64,000 nucleotides of DNA from Heliocidaris erythrogramma (GCA_025617745.1 CM046866.1:11787725-11851724); one strand, 5' to 3'; numbered from the stretch's first letter, positions 18,420 through 29,866 are shown. Program-made: numbers and translations. Notes: a model not told the origin generated them from the letters alone.

Positions 18420-18711
18420 AGGGATACTCCACCGCAGATTGTGGACGTTTTTATGCCGCGAGAGGGCACCGTGATCGTTACCTGATCATGCCGTTGCCCC
18501 GCGGGAGCTTCGAACAGGCAGGCTGTTCGCCGCGCAACATGCACTCTCCGCCTGAGCTCGAGCTCTCGTGCGAGATTCGGTCGACTTCGTGCAGTTCGAA
18601 ATGTAATCCCAGTAGTCCAACGGACGCGTTCAACGCACGAACTTTGTGTACGAGTGAATGGGGCTTACGCAATCCTGACTTTCCCCACGGCCGCCTCGGT
18701 GGCGTATCCCT
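18420..18711. mobile_element. AGGGATAC MITE, TTAA family, copy 1
   Basis: GC-rich 292-bp element with ends AGGGATACTCCACCGCAGAT and GGTGGCGTATCCCT, like copies at 20489, 31077 and 32517. The matching place in unit 2 (29353) has an unoccupied TTAA. In unit 1 short flanking deletions have removed the TTAA copies. Confidence 0.75.
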
Positions 18712-20211
18712 TTCGACTCGCTCGCTAAAAATGTAGACACAGGATGGTTGATGTTCGGACAAGAGGTGTTATTCACCCCTCACTTTCAAAAACGCTCCAC
18801 GGCCCCTGTCCTATCCCAGATAATTTAAACATAATATTGTAATGAAATATAAACAGTTTAGAAGTTCCTGACCCTTAACCAGTCAATGGTTTGATCCACA
18901 ATTAATTGGTCTGAGAGTTACACCCATCAATCTGTTAGACCAATTTGCCAATTTGGCTAATTTTTTATTTCTTGATTTTAATCATGTTCTGATGACTCTG
19001 TAATCCTATTATATTGATCAATAAAAAACTGAATGAAAAAAGAGAAAAAAATATTATTGCTGATATCTTAATCATATACATTTTGTATTTTGTGCCCATG
19101 GCCCCAAAATCAGCAATAAAAAGAAAATGTTATGAATGATATCATCGAACAGTCGAATGTTTCCATTGGGAGATCAATGTAATTTCTATTTGTAGGAAAT
19201 TTATTTGATCTCCTTAATCCACCATTAAGCCAAGATGTAATAAATATGTAGGAAGCACGAGAAAACAAGGTCATCTTCATCTCTGATGAGAAATATTCAC
19301 AGGCATTCTTACAAAATGATTCTGGAAACAGAAAGCAAGGCATCATGAACGATAATCCGATATCATACACTTTCTTTAGCTTCCTTGTGAAGTTTAACAG
19401 AGACACAGAATTTCTCATGGGTGCAGATAAATCGTTCCAAAGCTTAAGACCGGTGAAACGGATATTATGTTGACAAATAAATGTACCGTGTTTGGGAATA
19501 CAGATTTATCAGTTGATCTTGTACCATGAGTTTAGCCATTTGTAATTATAACAAGGTACACTGTTGAAGTTTATTTATATCTTGAAAGCGAAGCAACTTT
19601 AGAGATTAATATAAAGAATTGCTACTGGATCGTGGATGAAACCGGTTGGTGGGGGGGGGGGGGCACTCGACCCAAAAAGTGGTGGGTATGTGCCGCCGGC
19701 AGGACAAAAAGGGGGCTTCGGAACAAGCGTGTCATGAAACAGGATGGTCTTCGGAACTACTAACATTTTTGAAAACGAGGCTCTTTGAAACTGGATGACA
19801 ATATAAATAGCCATTGATGCTACGGAACTGGGCATCGTTTCACCAAACCGTCACAAGCACAAGTTCGCCGACATCCAGAAACGCATGTTAATTTCAATAC
19901 ACGAGTTTCAATGGGATGTCGGCCATGGGTGTCGATCCCGGGGGATGGGGGTATATAGCCTATCCCCAAAAAAATTTGAGGTGGGGGTGGCCTGTATTAT
20001 CATCCCCCAATATTCTGGATAAAATAAATAAGAATTATGATACATTAACTAAAAACTAAAGATTATCCAAACTCATACGTTAAATCTTAAAATACCATCA
20101 CATTCTTTAATGATTAAAAGTAAGGAAATAAGAAATGCTATAATTTCAATGCGAAAATATGGAAGAAAATTCTTTCGCTTGCATTGTTATTCTCAATTAA
20201 GGGGTTCCGAG

Positions 20212-20378
20212 CATTGGCGTAGATCCGTGCATTCCTTCTTTTCCTTAAAAGAACATTTTGGGATGCTCTAAAATGCAAGTTTCATAGACAGATTTTTGAA
20301 AAAGTCCTTGGTGGGGGGGGGGGGGGGGGCGTAACTTTATTGTTTACCCCGGGCGCCACAAACCCTAGATATGCCACT
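20212..20378. mobile_element. hAT-like short element, unit 1
   Basis: Begins GCATTGGCGTAGATCC and ends CTAGATATGCCACTG, an imperfect inverted pair of the CAGTGGCGTATCTAG type found at many hAT ends. Duplicated at 32189-32361. Confidence 0.45.
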
Positions 20379-20488
20379 GACTTCGCTCTCTCGCCGGCCG
20401 GTCATCCCCTGATGTCGGCGAACCCGGACATATGACTGTTTGATGAAACGCTACCCTGGTTCCCACACACAAACTCCCATTCGCTTAA

Positions 20489-20784
20489 AGGGATACTCAA
20501 TTGCAGATTGTGGACGTTTTTATGCCGCGAGAGGGCACCGTGTTCGTTACCTGATTATGCCGTTGCCCCGTGGGGTTCAATCTTCGGACAGACAGTACTA
20601 GTCGCTGTGCAACATGCATGCTCCGCCTGAGCTCGAGCTCTCGTGCAAGATTCGGTAGGCTTCGTGCAGTCCGATTATAATCCCAGTAGTCCAACGGACG
20701 CGTTCTACGCACAAACTTTGTGTACGAGTGAATGGGGTTTACGCAATCCCGACTTTCCCCACAGCCGCCTGGTTGCGTATCCAT
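20489..20784. mobile_element. AGGGATAC MITE, TTAA family, copy 2
   Basis: TTAA stands at 20485-20488 and at 20785-20788. The interior carries GAGCTCGAGCTC and CGGACGCGTT as in the other copies. It has an orthologous counterpart in unit 2 (32517-32798), so it predates the segmental duplication. Confidence 0.8.
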
Positions 20785-21466
20785 TTAATACGCTGTGTGT
20801 CATGGAAAGTCTATGGTGTCTTCGAAACGGGCTGGGGCGGGGCGGGCTACAACGGCCAGAACCTGGCCAGAACGACGGAATGGAAAAAAAGCGGTGCTTT
20901 GGAACGGTTTTCTCTCTTCTTTTTCTCAACAAGAGAAAAATGGTATCCTTTGAAACGGAAATTTCAAAAAATTAAAAATTTCCTTTCCAATTTATACCAA
21001 AAGTGTAAAAATGGGGGTCTTCTGGGCAGTACATACCCACCGCACACTATGTACTGAGTGCCCCCACCCCCACCTGAGAACCTGATATGATACACAAAAC
21101 CTTGTTTTGCAATGTACATAGCTTCGTAACCGTTAATAGTTCGCTATGTATTTGCCTATATACATGTACTACCCCTGGTAGCAGAAAGTGTTAAAAATTA
21201 CGTGATATTTACGTCGTGGTTTTCGTCTTTTTTAGGTCCAGTAATTACGTCAATAAGACGACAACTTGCACCAACGCAAGACGTCAAGAGGACGTCTTAT
21301 TTTGACGTCATCTGTACACTGTAAAAACTGAAGTGCTGTATATAGCACTTTTTGAGGGCGTGCATAGGGACTGCACTCTGAGTGCTATTGAATGCACACA
21401 GCGTGCTATTTCAGCACTTTCACGGGAGCTGGTACAACTGGTAAACATTCATAAAAAAAAAAGATT

Positions 21467-21535
21467 TGGGCGAGCTTCGAACCAGGGTCCGCTGATCGAG
21501 AATTGCTGGCATTACCGCTAGACTAACTCACATTG
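21467..21535 (-). pseudogene. tRNA-like sequence, left arm
   Basis: On the minus strand GAGTTAGTCTAGCGGTAATG gives an A-box/D-arm-like stretch and GGACCCTGGTTCGAAGCTCGC a T arm with B box GGTTCGAAGC. Spacing between the boxes is tRNA-like. The acceptor stem is not convincing, so I call it tRNA-like, not a tRNA gene. Confidence 0.55.
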
Positions 21536-21631
21536 TACGATTTAGAGCAGATCATATTGTTACATAGTGAATTTACGACACCACATAGTTCATGTTATCT
21601 ACTTGACTCCCATGACTAAACTGGATTGCAA

Positions 21632-21700
21632 GAAGCATTCGTTAGTCCATCGGTAACGTCAGCGCCTCTCAATCAGCGGAACCTGGTTCGAAGCTCGCAC
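21632..21700 (+). pseudogene. tRNA-like sequence, right arm
   Basis: Mirror copy of 21467-21535: TTCGTTAGTCCATCGGTAAC as D-arm region and GGAACCTGGTTCGAAGCTCG as T arm. About 75 percent identical to the left copy, with differences in the anticodon region. Confidence 0.55.
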
Positions 21701-21942
21701 ACTACAAGTGCTATAAACATCATTTCAGGTGCAGTCACTATACATACCCCTAAAAGTAGCACTTTAGTTTTTACAGTGTACAAGACGTAGAGATGATGTC
21801 AAAACAAAAACGTCTTGCGTTGGTGCAAGTTGTCGTCTTATTGACGTAATTACAGGACGTAAAAAAGACGAAAACCGCGACGTAAATATCACGTCATTTT
21901 TAACACTTTCTGCTATCAGGGACATTCTCTAATTAACATTTC

Positions 21943-22239
21943 ATTTCATTTCATTTCATTTCATTTATTTTCCATTTTCAACAGAATATAACAACGTAAT
22001 TACATCATGATTTTATGAAACATTTTTCAACAAAATATAACGTTATTACATCATAAATAATATCATGAACCATTTTCAACAATATAAAGACAAACGTAAA
22101 TACATCGTAAATAATATCATGAACAAAATGCATGTAATAACAATAATTTTCATTCAGCGTAATTTTCAAAGAAAATTATAATATATAAATGCTGAAAATG
22201 GAGGGGAATGCTAAAAAGCAAGGCTTGTATGTTGCAAAC

Positions 22240-22270
<31 letters not shown>

Positions 22271-22358
22271 AGATTCTGTGCAATTTATACAGCAAGTATA
22301 CAAATAGTTAAACTGGTTATACTGGTTTTCACTGGTCTAAGTGATTGGACTTGTAGAA
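21943..22358 (-). mobile_element. LINE/SINE-like 3' fragment with (GAAAT)n tail, empty site in unit 2
   Basis: Unit 2 reads ACATTTCAAAATGG (33225-33238). In unit 1, 416 bp are inserted there between two ATTTC copies. On the minus strand the insert ends GGAAAATAAATGAAATGAAATG, that is, AATAAA followed by a short tandem tail, as in CR1/L2-type insertions. The body has a run of about 28 A (plus strand) and no open frame. Confidence 0.65.
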
Positions 22359-23754
22359 ATTTCAAAATGGTCCCTCTCACGAAGTAAGCGGAGCAAACAT
22401 ACGTGTATACCCCTGATGCCTCAATGTCTATAATAAGTAAATAATAATGAAAGCGCGGGACCCACATCGTTAGACCAATCGTTTCTACCTGAAGAATAAG
22501 AAAAGTGTAAAAAGATCACACACAGTAACGAATACTGCATCGCAGGTAGACGTTAGAAGAGTACTGGCATTGATAAATGGCACTCAGTATTGGCTCGATG
22601 TGCATTATTTTTCAGAGAATTATCTGTAGATTTAATCGAACATTGATCAAACTTACTTTTCCATTGTGGCGCCCAACATGCATCTGGTTTGATTCCTCAG
22701 CAGTCAGAACCAATGACATAACGAAACATCGTCCAAAATAACCAACAGATTTGGAGGATTAGAAGATTTTTTATTGCATCAAGAGAGATTTTTACAAATG
22801 AAAATGGAATTTCTTTCACTTATTTTGTCGATAAATCACAGATTTTGTCGGTTTATTTCTACCCACATTAAAAAAAATATATCTACCGACACAACTCCCA
22901 AAAAGCATTATGGATGGGCAGGGCGGGGGGGGGGGGGGGTGATCACTGGCCCATTCCCCCCCCCCCCCCCCCTTCACTACGCTAGTGACTTCTCGCACAT
23001 GTATTCAAATAGACATTGAATGAAACTGTGGTTGGTTTCAATTTCAGTATACTAATACAATAATTGAGCTAAAAACAGGTCATGTATCCCAGATCAGATT
23101 TGTACATCAAACTCTACAGCTCAGTCTATAAAACATCTAAGATTTTGTTACAAAGCATTCGTGTAATTTATGAATATATAAAACATAATCACATAACTAA
23201 CTACCCTTGAAAAGGCCATCTTGTCACTCGTACTCGACTGCCATTAAAAGGTCTGAATCGTAATGATAGAAGCTGACTTATTTCAGGAGTCTTTCGGTAC
23301 TTATACCATGTGCAATGGCCGTATTCCTTGATGAGGAAAAGAAGACTGCATGGTATGATAAAGCAATTGTATGGTGTTTCATGCTCAAGTTAATGTTTTC
23401 AGATGAATATGAGTAAAACACACGTCTCATTGATCCGTCGATTTCGATCAGACATCGGTACCAGGTGTTGATTATTTACCTCTCCTACCATACAATGCCT
23501 TCCGTTGGAATAACAAAATCTCCCACTTTCCACATAAAACTCCCGCAATCACATTCAACTGAGGATTCAACGTAGGATCTTTGCCATTTAACCCAATTGT
23601 GTTGTTGGAGTGCAAAACAAAAATATAAATCGTGGGTGGAACGTTTGTTTTACGATGAGAACAACATCCTCACACGTAAAGTCAAGTACGCTGTCGCCGT
23701 CTATACCCTTGGAATAATGGGATCGCCTTCAGAAGATGATCCAACTGTGGGCAA

Positions 23755-24060
23755 TAAGCCAGTTCGGGGTTAGCGCATGGTACAAATGACCCCAAATATC
23801 CACAGATATTTTAGACATGGAGGGTCCCTTTATGTGCACTTCAGAAAAATAACTCTGGGAGTGATAGAGGTGCCTCATGAATAGCTTTTAAAAAGAATAC
23901 TTCCACCTGGATATCATGGAATGCACCATTAGTGCATAATTGAATAATGATTACATGACATTCATGAGCACATATCGAATATTAGTGTCAGTGGGTTTTA
24001 GAATTTGGTACAGATGACCTTTATCTGTTCATGCTCAGATTGCATCTCCGAAGTGGCTTA
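23755..24060. mobile_element. TAAGCCANTTCGG TIR element in unit 2
   Basis: Inverted ends TAAGCCAGTTCGG and TAAGCCACTTCGG, 306 bp. Unit 1 lacks it (GTGGGCAATTCATG at 15574). The arm AGCATGAACAGATAAAGGTC matches the element at 3036-3701. Confidence 0.75.
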
Positions 24061-24495
24061 TTCTCCCTATCGCATATAGCTCTCCGAATCTGAACGCATG
24101 CGGCGCACTATTTATTCGGGCCCAGATTCTTGGAACAGCTACTTCCGGTAAAATTCGCGCGTGTAATAGAAGTGTACATCGTTCTACGGTAAACTTCGTG
24201 AGTCGCTCGTGTCATAATCTTTCATTTAAATTTGCGAATAAAAACATCATTTTATATATATTTTTTTCATATCGGCACTTCTATATTTACATAGGTTTCT
24301 TTTGCGTAGAAGATGTATTAATATTGCAAATATTCGGCGACAATCGTAGTGAAAGATTACTATAGGTCGATATTACACAGCAAGATCAAGATGGCGCGCG
24401 CTTTATGCCGGAAGTAAGCGTGCCAAAGCCAAAGTGCGTGATATCGGTATCGCAAGGTGATATCGCTTGATATCGGCTATATGCGATAGGGAGAA
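24061..24495. mobile_element. TTCTCCCTATCG TIR element, back to back with the previous one
   Basis: Perfect 20-bp inverted ends TTCTCCCTATCGCATATAGC. 435 bp, immediately adjoining the 23755-24060 element. Together they account for all 741 bp missing from unit 1. No target duplication is evident for the pair. Confidence 0.75.
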
Positions 24496-24814
24496 TTCAT
24501 GTTTCTGGAGATGCACTTTTCATACACGCGACTACACCCAGGCTATATTCACAACATGCATGTTCACACTGAATGCAGTGTATATCCGCTATAAAGCTCA
24601 TCGTACATCATTTATTAATCATCAACCAAAAAAAAAAAAAAATTGGGGGGGGGGGGGGGGTGGGGGACGAAAATTATAATGAAATATGCACTAACATAAA
24701 CATTAAATCTATCAATAACCAGTCTGCACAGGGCGATGAATCCTTAAAAAATAAGTAATTTACAGAAAATCAATTTCATTGTCGAGAGGAAAGAAAATGT
24801 CCAAGAATTCTCAC

Positions 24815-25030
24815 AGTTAAAGGAGAAGTCCACCCTGATGTCAAGCTGGTGTTAAAAGAAGGAGAAAAAAAAGACCAATGAAAGTTTGAGCAAAATCCGA
24901 TAAGAAATAAGAAAGATATGAATTTTGAAGTTGTAATCAATCAAACACAAATTGGCAACTCCGTGACGATCTTGCAATGTCATCTCCCATTTACCCTGTA
25001 CCTCTGAAGATATGTAAAACCATTTAAATA
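24815..25030. repeat. AAGTCCAC-family dispersed repeat, copy 2
   Basis: Unit 2 counterpart of 15890-16105, with the same GAGCAAAATCCGATAAGAAA core, ending in (AT)n. Confidence 0.65.
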
Positions 25031-25078
25031 TATATATATATATATATATAGAGGGGGAAAAAATAAGTACACATGCAG

Positions 25079-25176
25079 ACGTAGCTGTTGGTATCACGCT
25101 TTTAATAAGCTTTCGGGCACGCTTTCGGGCACTAATGCCCGAAAGCTTATTAAAAGCGTGGTACCAACAGCTACGT
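25079..25176. repeat. Long hairpin
   Basis: ACGTAGCTGTTGGTATCACG through GCTTTCGGGCA pairs with TGCCCGAAAGC through CCAACAGCTACGT. There is one internal duplication of CACGCTTTCGGG in the loop. Foldback MITE-like. Confidence 0.7.
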
Positions 25177-25243
25177 TAGCACCTGAGTACACTACCCCAC
25201 CAAGAGTGTGAGCCATTTGTTGCTATTATATATATATATAAAC

Positions 25244-25393
25244 GACTAACGGGTACATTAGGAGGACAGTTTTTGTTCTTTTTCTTTGTTCAACTGTCGA
25301 CTTAATGTACCAACTGTCGACCTAATGTAGGGGTCGCTATTATGACGGAATAAACTCCATTGTTAGGTGTCGACCTAATGTACCCGTTAGTCA
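25244..25393. mobile_element. GGTACATTAG MITE, copy 3
   Basis: Ends GACTAACGGGTACATTAG and GTACCCGTTAGTC; the inner GCTATTATGACGGAATAAAC is the complement of the family core seen at 4036-4340. Located in the unit 2-specific region. Confidence 0.6.
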
Positions 25394-25418
25394 AATATAT
25401 TATATTATATTATATATA

Positions 25419-27080
25419 CAGTTAACAACAAAATTATTCATACCCCTTGGAAAATTCTAGTTTTTTGCAATTTTCCTAAAAATGAATGGTTAAATGAAGT
25501 TACTTGCACATCACTTGAATACATTTAGTTATCATCTGCAAATGAATGCCGTTTCCGGTTTAACCTCATTTGCATAACAATAGAAAAGTTGAGTTATCCA
25601 AACTGGGTGATGTTCAAAATTATTCATACCCTTGGTGATTTATTGACTTTGTCAATCAGTATGAATCCGATCCTTGTGATTAATGCTTGTAATTCACTTT
25701 ATTTTAATACACCGTCACAAGGCTTCCGGAGGGGTCTCTGCTGGGATATCAGGCCAGTACCTGTTCTCCAATGGCTCAATCTCCTTGAGGATGTGTCCAC
25801 ACATGCCTTCACCAGACCTTCAGGGAGTTCATTAGATTTCGTGTCCTACAGGTGATGCTGTTATCGACTTCATGATGACAGGACTATGATATTGAAATTT
25901 TCGGTCATTTATTCCATGCATTTTAATGAAAATTCTGTATCTACTTATGAAGCAAAACACCATTCCTGAAGAGCCCTTCCCTTTTGCACTGCCTGTGGGA
26001 GGGTTCACATTTATTCATTGGCCCCATTCTTAATCAGAGTGCTCAGGAAGGCCATGTTGGTGATATTAAAGTCATTGCATGACTCTAATGTCAGGTCACC
26101 GTGAATAACAGTATGTAACCTTTGAGTACCATACACATCCCATATTGACTGTTACTGTATATCAATCTTCATATGGTATATTCTTTGTATCTTTGGTATG
26201 AAAGCTACAATCCTTGATATCAAAATGAATATAAACCAAATTTATACCATATGCCCTCCATGTTACCAGCTGCAGTGCACAAAATGCTACCACTTTGACA
26301 GTGCACTGGAACATAAAGATCAGTATTTTAAGCTTCACTAGAGTACCCACTTGCAGGTGTCCATATCAAAAATGTGTCAATCAATGTAACTGAATAAACT
26401 GATAAAATTGGCACCATCCAACCTTTAGACAACTACCATGGCCTCCCCAAACATTCTTAATAATAATGGAACAAAAGTATCAGGAAATACCTTCCCTTGA
26501 CAGTGCAACACTGAATGCCTCTAGGGAAGTCTCTCCAGGAAGAGTGCTTTGTTTCAACTTAGATACAGAATTGTCATTAAAATGTAAGGAATATTAACGA
26601 AAATATCAATATCATAGTCCTATCCTCATGACGTCTAAAACGACACCACCTGCAAAAATCTGCTTTAAATCCATCGAATCCCCTGAAGACCAGGTGATGG
26701 CATGTGTGGACAACATCCTCAAGGAGATTGGGCCATTGGAGACCAGGTATTGGCCTGATATCTCAGTAGAGACCTCCAGAAGCATTGTGACAGTGTGAAG
26801 AAAGTGTTACGAGCATTAATTACAAGGACTGGATTCATACTGATTGACAAAGTCAATAGATCACCAAGTGTATGAATAATTTTGAACATCACCCAGTTTG
26901 GATAATTCACCTTTTCTATTGTTATGCAAATGAGGTGAAACCAGAAACAGCATTCATTTGCAGATGATAACTAAATGTATTCAAGTGATGTGCAATTAAA
27001 TTCAGTTAACCATTCATTTTTAGCAAAAATGCAAAAAACTAGAATTTTCAAAGGGGTATGAATAATTTTGTTGTTAACTG
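25419..27080. mobile_element. Tc1-like non-autonomous element with about 430-bp inverted arms
   Basis: The ends CAGTTAACAACAAAATTATT are flanked by TA in AT-rich sequence. The inverted arms extend to about 25850 and 26650, sharing TTATGCAAATGAGG-type and TTGGGCCATTGGAG-type blocks. The termini and ATTCATACCCC motif are typical of Tc1/mariner. The 800-bp centre has no DDE transposase that I can read. Confidence 0.75.
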
Positions 27081-27112
<32 letters not shown>

Positions 27113-27159
27113 GGAAATAACATATACAACAGCTTTGGCAACACTCGTGGAAATAAATA

Positions 27160-27232
27160 CAATGCGAAAGGAAATGAGAGAATAATGGTTGCGTAATTAT
27201 TCTCTCATTTCCTTTCGCATTGTATATATTAT
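27160..27232. repeat. Perfect 27-bp-arm hairpin
   Basis: CAATGCGAAAGGAAATGAGA plus GAATAAT is repeated inverted after a 19-bp spacer. The left part equals a segment at 50330-50370, so this is a rearranged copy of that repeat. Confidence 0.75.
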
Positions 27233-27464
27233 ATATATATAAATATATATAATTATATATATATAATATATATAATTATATATATATAAATATATATAAT
27301 TGTATATATATATAATTTCCCGATATCTCTATATCATACATCTGCCCTAGATATAACCATTGCACATTTGTTTCAATACAAACTTGCATGGAACAAATCT
27401 ATTCCTTAATCATAAATTTAAAAAGGAAAGGGAAAATTGATGACATTATCTGTACATAGCGAAT

Positions 27465-27650
27465 AGGAGATGACCTCGCAAGACACGTCACGGAATTGCC
27501 AATTTGTGTTTGATTCATTTATAACTGCAAATATATAAACTTTCTTGTTTCTAATTGGATTTTGCTCAAACTTTCACTAGACTGTTTCTTTCATTTTCTG
27601 CTTTTATTGAAATCAGAGTATTACCAGGGTGGACTTCCCCTTTGATGTAA
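27465..27650. repeat. AAGTCCAC-family dispersed repeat, inverted copy
   Basis: Reverse complement of the family at 15890-16105, recognisable by CACGGAATTGCCAATTTGTG and GGATTTTGCTCAAACTTTC, at lower identity. Present only in unit 2. Confidence 0.6.
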
Positions 27651-27861
27651 GATATAGGTTGAGAAAGATTGCAAGCTCGCCCCCCCCCCTCTCTCTCTCT
27701 CTCTCTATCTCTCAATCTCAATCTCACTCCAGCCCCCCCCCCCCCTTCTCTCGGAACCCTCTCTCCAATGATTTGATATCAAATAGGACTTCCTGAATAT
27801 GAAGGTACGTCCTTCTTACCTTTGAGTGTTTTTTGTATTATAAAGGAGGGCACCTTTATGG

Positions 27862-28147
27862 AAGCATTGTGGTATATTGCTGGGGGCTTTAACTCTCACA
27901 CGCCGAGAGGACCTGGGCTCGATCCTTACTCGGTGCTTACATCCTTTCACCACTTGTTTTGCCCATATTGGTCTTTCTCGACCCAGATGTATTTAACGGG
28001 TACCTGGCTACATACTGGGGTAAAAATAACTGTGGGGGCCCCCAGGGAGAGCAGTATTCATAGTGACGAGGCTTTCCTAGGTAAATAAGACGATCTCATC
28101 ATTATTTTTATTATTATTATAATTATTATTATTATTATTATTATTAA

Positions 28148-28184
<37 letters not shown>

Positions 28185-28195
28185 TTTCTTATTAT
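27862..28195 (+). mobile_element. tRNA-headed SINE with (ATT)n tail
   Basis: The head 27862-27935 has an A-box-like TGGTATATTGCTGG and a B-box-like GGGCTCGATCC. The body runs from TCTCGACCCAGATG to CTTTCCTAGGTAAATAAGA, followed by an ATT tail. The body equals that at 16331-16462, but the head differs, so the two units were altered here after or during duplication. Confidence 0.65.
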
Positions 28196-29866
28196 TATTC
28201 AACCCTAGCCCTGGAAATAGCAAGTTCTATACTGGGCTAGGAAAATGCACTAATACAAATAGAAACCACCGGATCCTGAAATAGACCCCTGTGGGTTTCT
28301 CTCAACAAAGTGTATGGCATAGAAACATGAAACATGATTGGCAGTACAATAATGAATGGCACACTGCCAAACAAAATCTTTCTGAGTAATGGGGATTACC
28401 ACTCAAAAGGAACTGGAATGTTTTCATGTAATGTAAACAAGTTCTTGTGTTTTTCATTAATATGTTTTTAAAGTATAGTATTCACAGGTAGGTTATTTAT
28501 TCATTCACTTCATGTATTTCATATATATGTCATTAGTTTTTATGTACATGGCAGAGCGTAATTTTATAACAATAACAGTAATAACAATACTAGTGTAATA
28601 ATGATAAAAACAATGATAATGATAAGAAGAACAATGATAAGAAGAAGAAGTACAGTAATAACAAATAATAACTCAAAGGTACTATTTAACATTAGCGAAA
28701 ATTAAAGTGGTTATTTGCACAATGATATCAATGCTAGTTCAAAACGCATACCACAAATTTGAGCAAACGGACTATCCATTATTTTTTATCAAACGGGAAA
28801 ATTAAGTCTTTTATATCCTTTTGTTGTTAAAACTATTTTTCTTTAATTCCAAATACTTTTCAATGCGGGGTATAGCTTTGTCAAAGGGCACCTCTTCAGT
28901 TTTTACATTTTGGCAATGTACAACCACATAAGCCATTTGGTCCATGGTCTTGTAGTGGCAAAATTTACCTGAACCTCGGGGGACTCCGCTCGCTCGTAAA
29001 ATTTACATACAAGATACCAATTTAGCCAAAACCACATGTTTCGGCAGCGAGATGATGCGGGGCAGGGGGATTTATCTTCGGGCAGGAAGGTACCGAAATA
29101 TAACAACTTTTGTGATTATCTAGTTTATTTTCATGGCGAATTCACTTTTCAGAGACAAAAGTGCCTTGTTTTTTGCTCGTTCGTAAGATTTAGAAACGGG
29201 ATGGTTTCGGGCAACAAACACCCTCATATTCGGGCAGTCAGGTGCCCGAATATCCTCATATTTGGCAGCAAGGTTACCGAATGTACGATATACATATCTT
29301 ATCTCGTGTATTTTGCTGACGACATAACGTTTCTACCATGATAAAGTGCGTAGGCCTATATTCTTAATGTGCTCGTTCGCTTCGCTCGCTAAAAATGTAG
29401 ACACAGTACATGCAGTATGGTTGATATTCGGACAAGAGGCGTCATCCAACCCTCACTTTCAAAAACGCTCCACGGCCCCTGTCCTATCCCAGATAATTTA
29501 AACATAGTATTGTAATGAGATATAAACACTTTATAAGCCCCTGACCCTTAACCAGTCAATGGTTTGATCCACAATCAATTGGTTTGAGAGTTACAACCAT
29601 CAATCTTTTAGACTAATTTGCCAATTTGTCTAATATTATTGCTGATATCTTAATCATATACATTTTGTATTTTGTGCCCATGGCCCCAAAATCAGCAATA
29701 AAAAGAAAATGTTATGAATGATATCATCGAACAGTCGAATGTTTCCATTAGGAGATCAATGTAATTTCTATTTATAGGGAATTAATTTGATCTCCTTAAT
29801 CCACCATTAAGCCAAGGTGTAAGAAATATGTAGGAAGCACGGGAAAACAAGGTCTTTTTCATCTCT

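Larger units (their letters stand above)
19650..21078. mobile_element. G-rich-ended TIR element, unit 1 copy
   Basis: The left end is a G-run followed by GCACTCGACCC and GTGGGTATGTGCCGCC. The inverted right end reads GGGGGCACTCAGTACATAGT then GGTGGGTATGTACTGCCC. The interior holds a TTAA MITE (20489-20784) and a hAT-like fragment (20212-20378). No transposase. Poly-G runs at the ends may be assembly-sensitive. Confidence 0.6.
21317..21778. mobile_element. CACTGTAAAAA element with tRNA-like arms
   Basis: Ends CACTGTAAAAACTGAAGTGC and, inverted, CACTGTAAAAACTAAAGTGC; TA on both sides. 462 bp. Subterminal repeats carry GTGCTAT and TGCATAGGGACTGCAC as in the 2177-3893 copy. Each arm contains a tRNA-like sequence with its B box pointing outward (21467-21535 minus, 21632-21700 plus). 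Confidence 0.75.
21173..21921. mobile_element. CCCTGRTAGCAGAAAG palindromic element, exact empty site in unit 2
   Basis: The inverted ends CCCTGGTAGCAGAAAGTGTT and CCCTGATAGCAGAAAGTGTT continue for about 130 bp through ACGTC-rich arms. AC flanks both sides, and unit 2 reads GTACTACATTCTC across the site (33204-33216), so the target duplication is 2 bp (AC). An inner element (21317-21778) occupies its centre. Arms contain repeated ACGTC, including TGACGTCA (CRE-like). Confidence 0.85.
14399..22691. repeat. Tandem segmental duplication, unit 1 (8.3 kb)
   Basis: This unit starts at ATTCCTCAGCAGT and ends at CATGCATCTGGTTTG; the next base begins unit 2 with the same ATTCCTCAGCAGT. The order of shared blocks is the same in both units: CTCAGCAGTC start, the pre-exon-like block 15240-15430 / 23400-23600, the ATT array, GGATCCTGAAATAGACC block, TTAA MITEs and the final GCGCGGGACC block. 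Only one base (G) is shared at the breakpoints. No host gene is recognised in it. Confidence 0.85.

Noticed and set aside
18478..18762. Open frames in the TTAA MITEs, repeated at 20497-20784, 30811-31221 and 32415-32800
   Set aside because: Conserved only because the GC-rich, stop-poor MITE is repeated; frames, starts and ends differ between copies and both strands are open.
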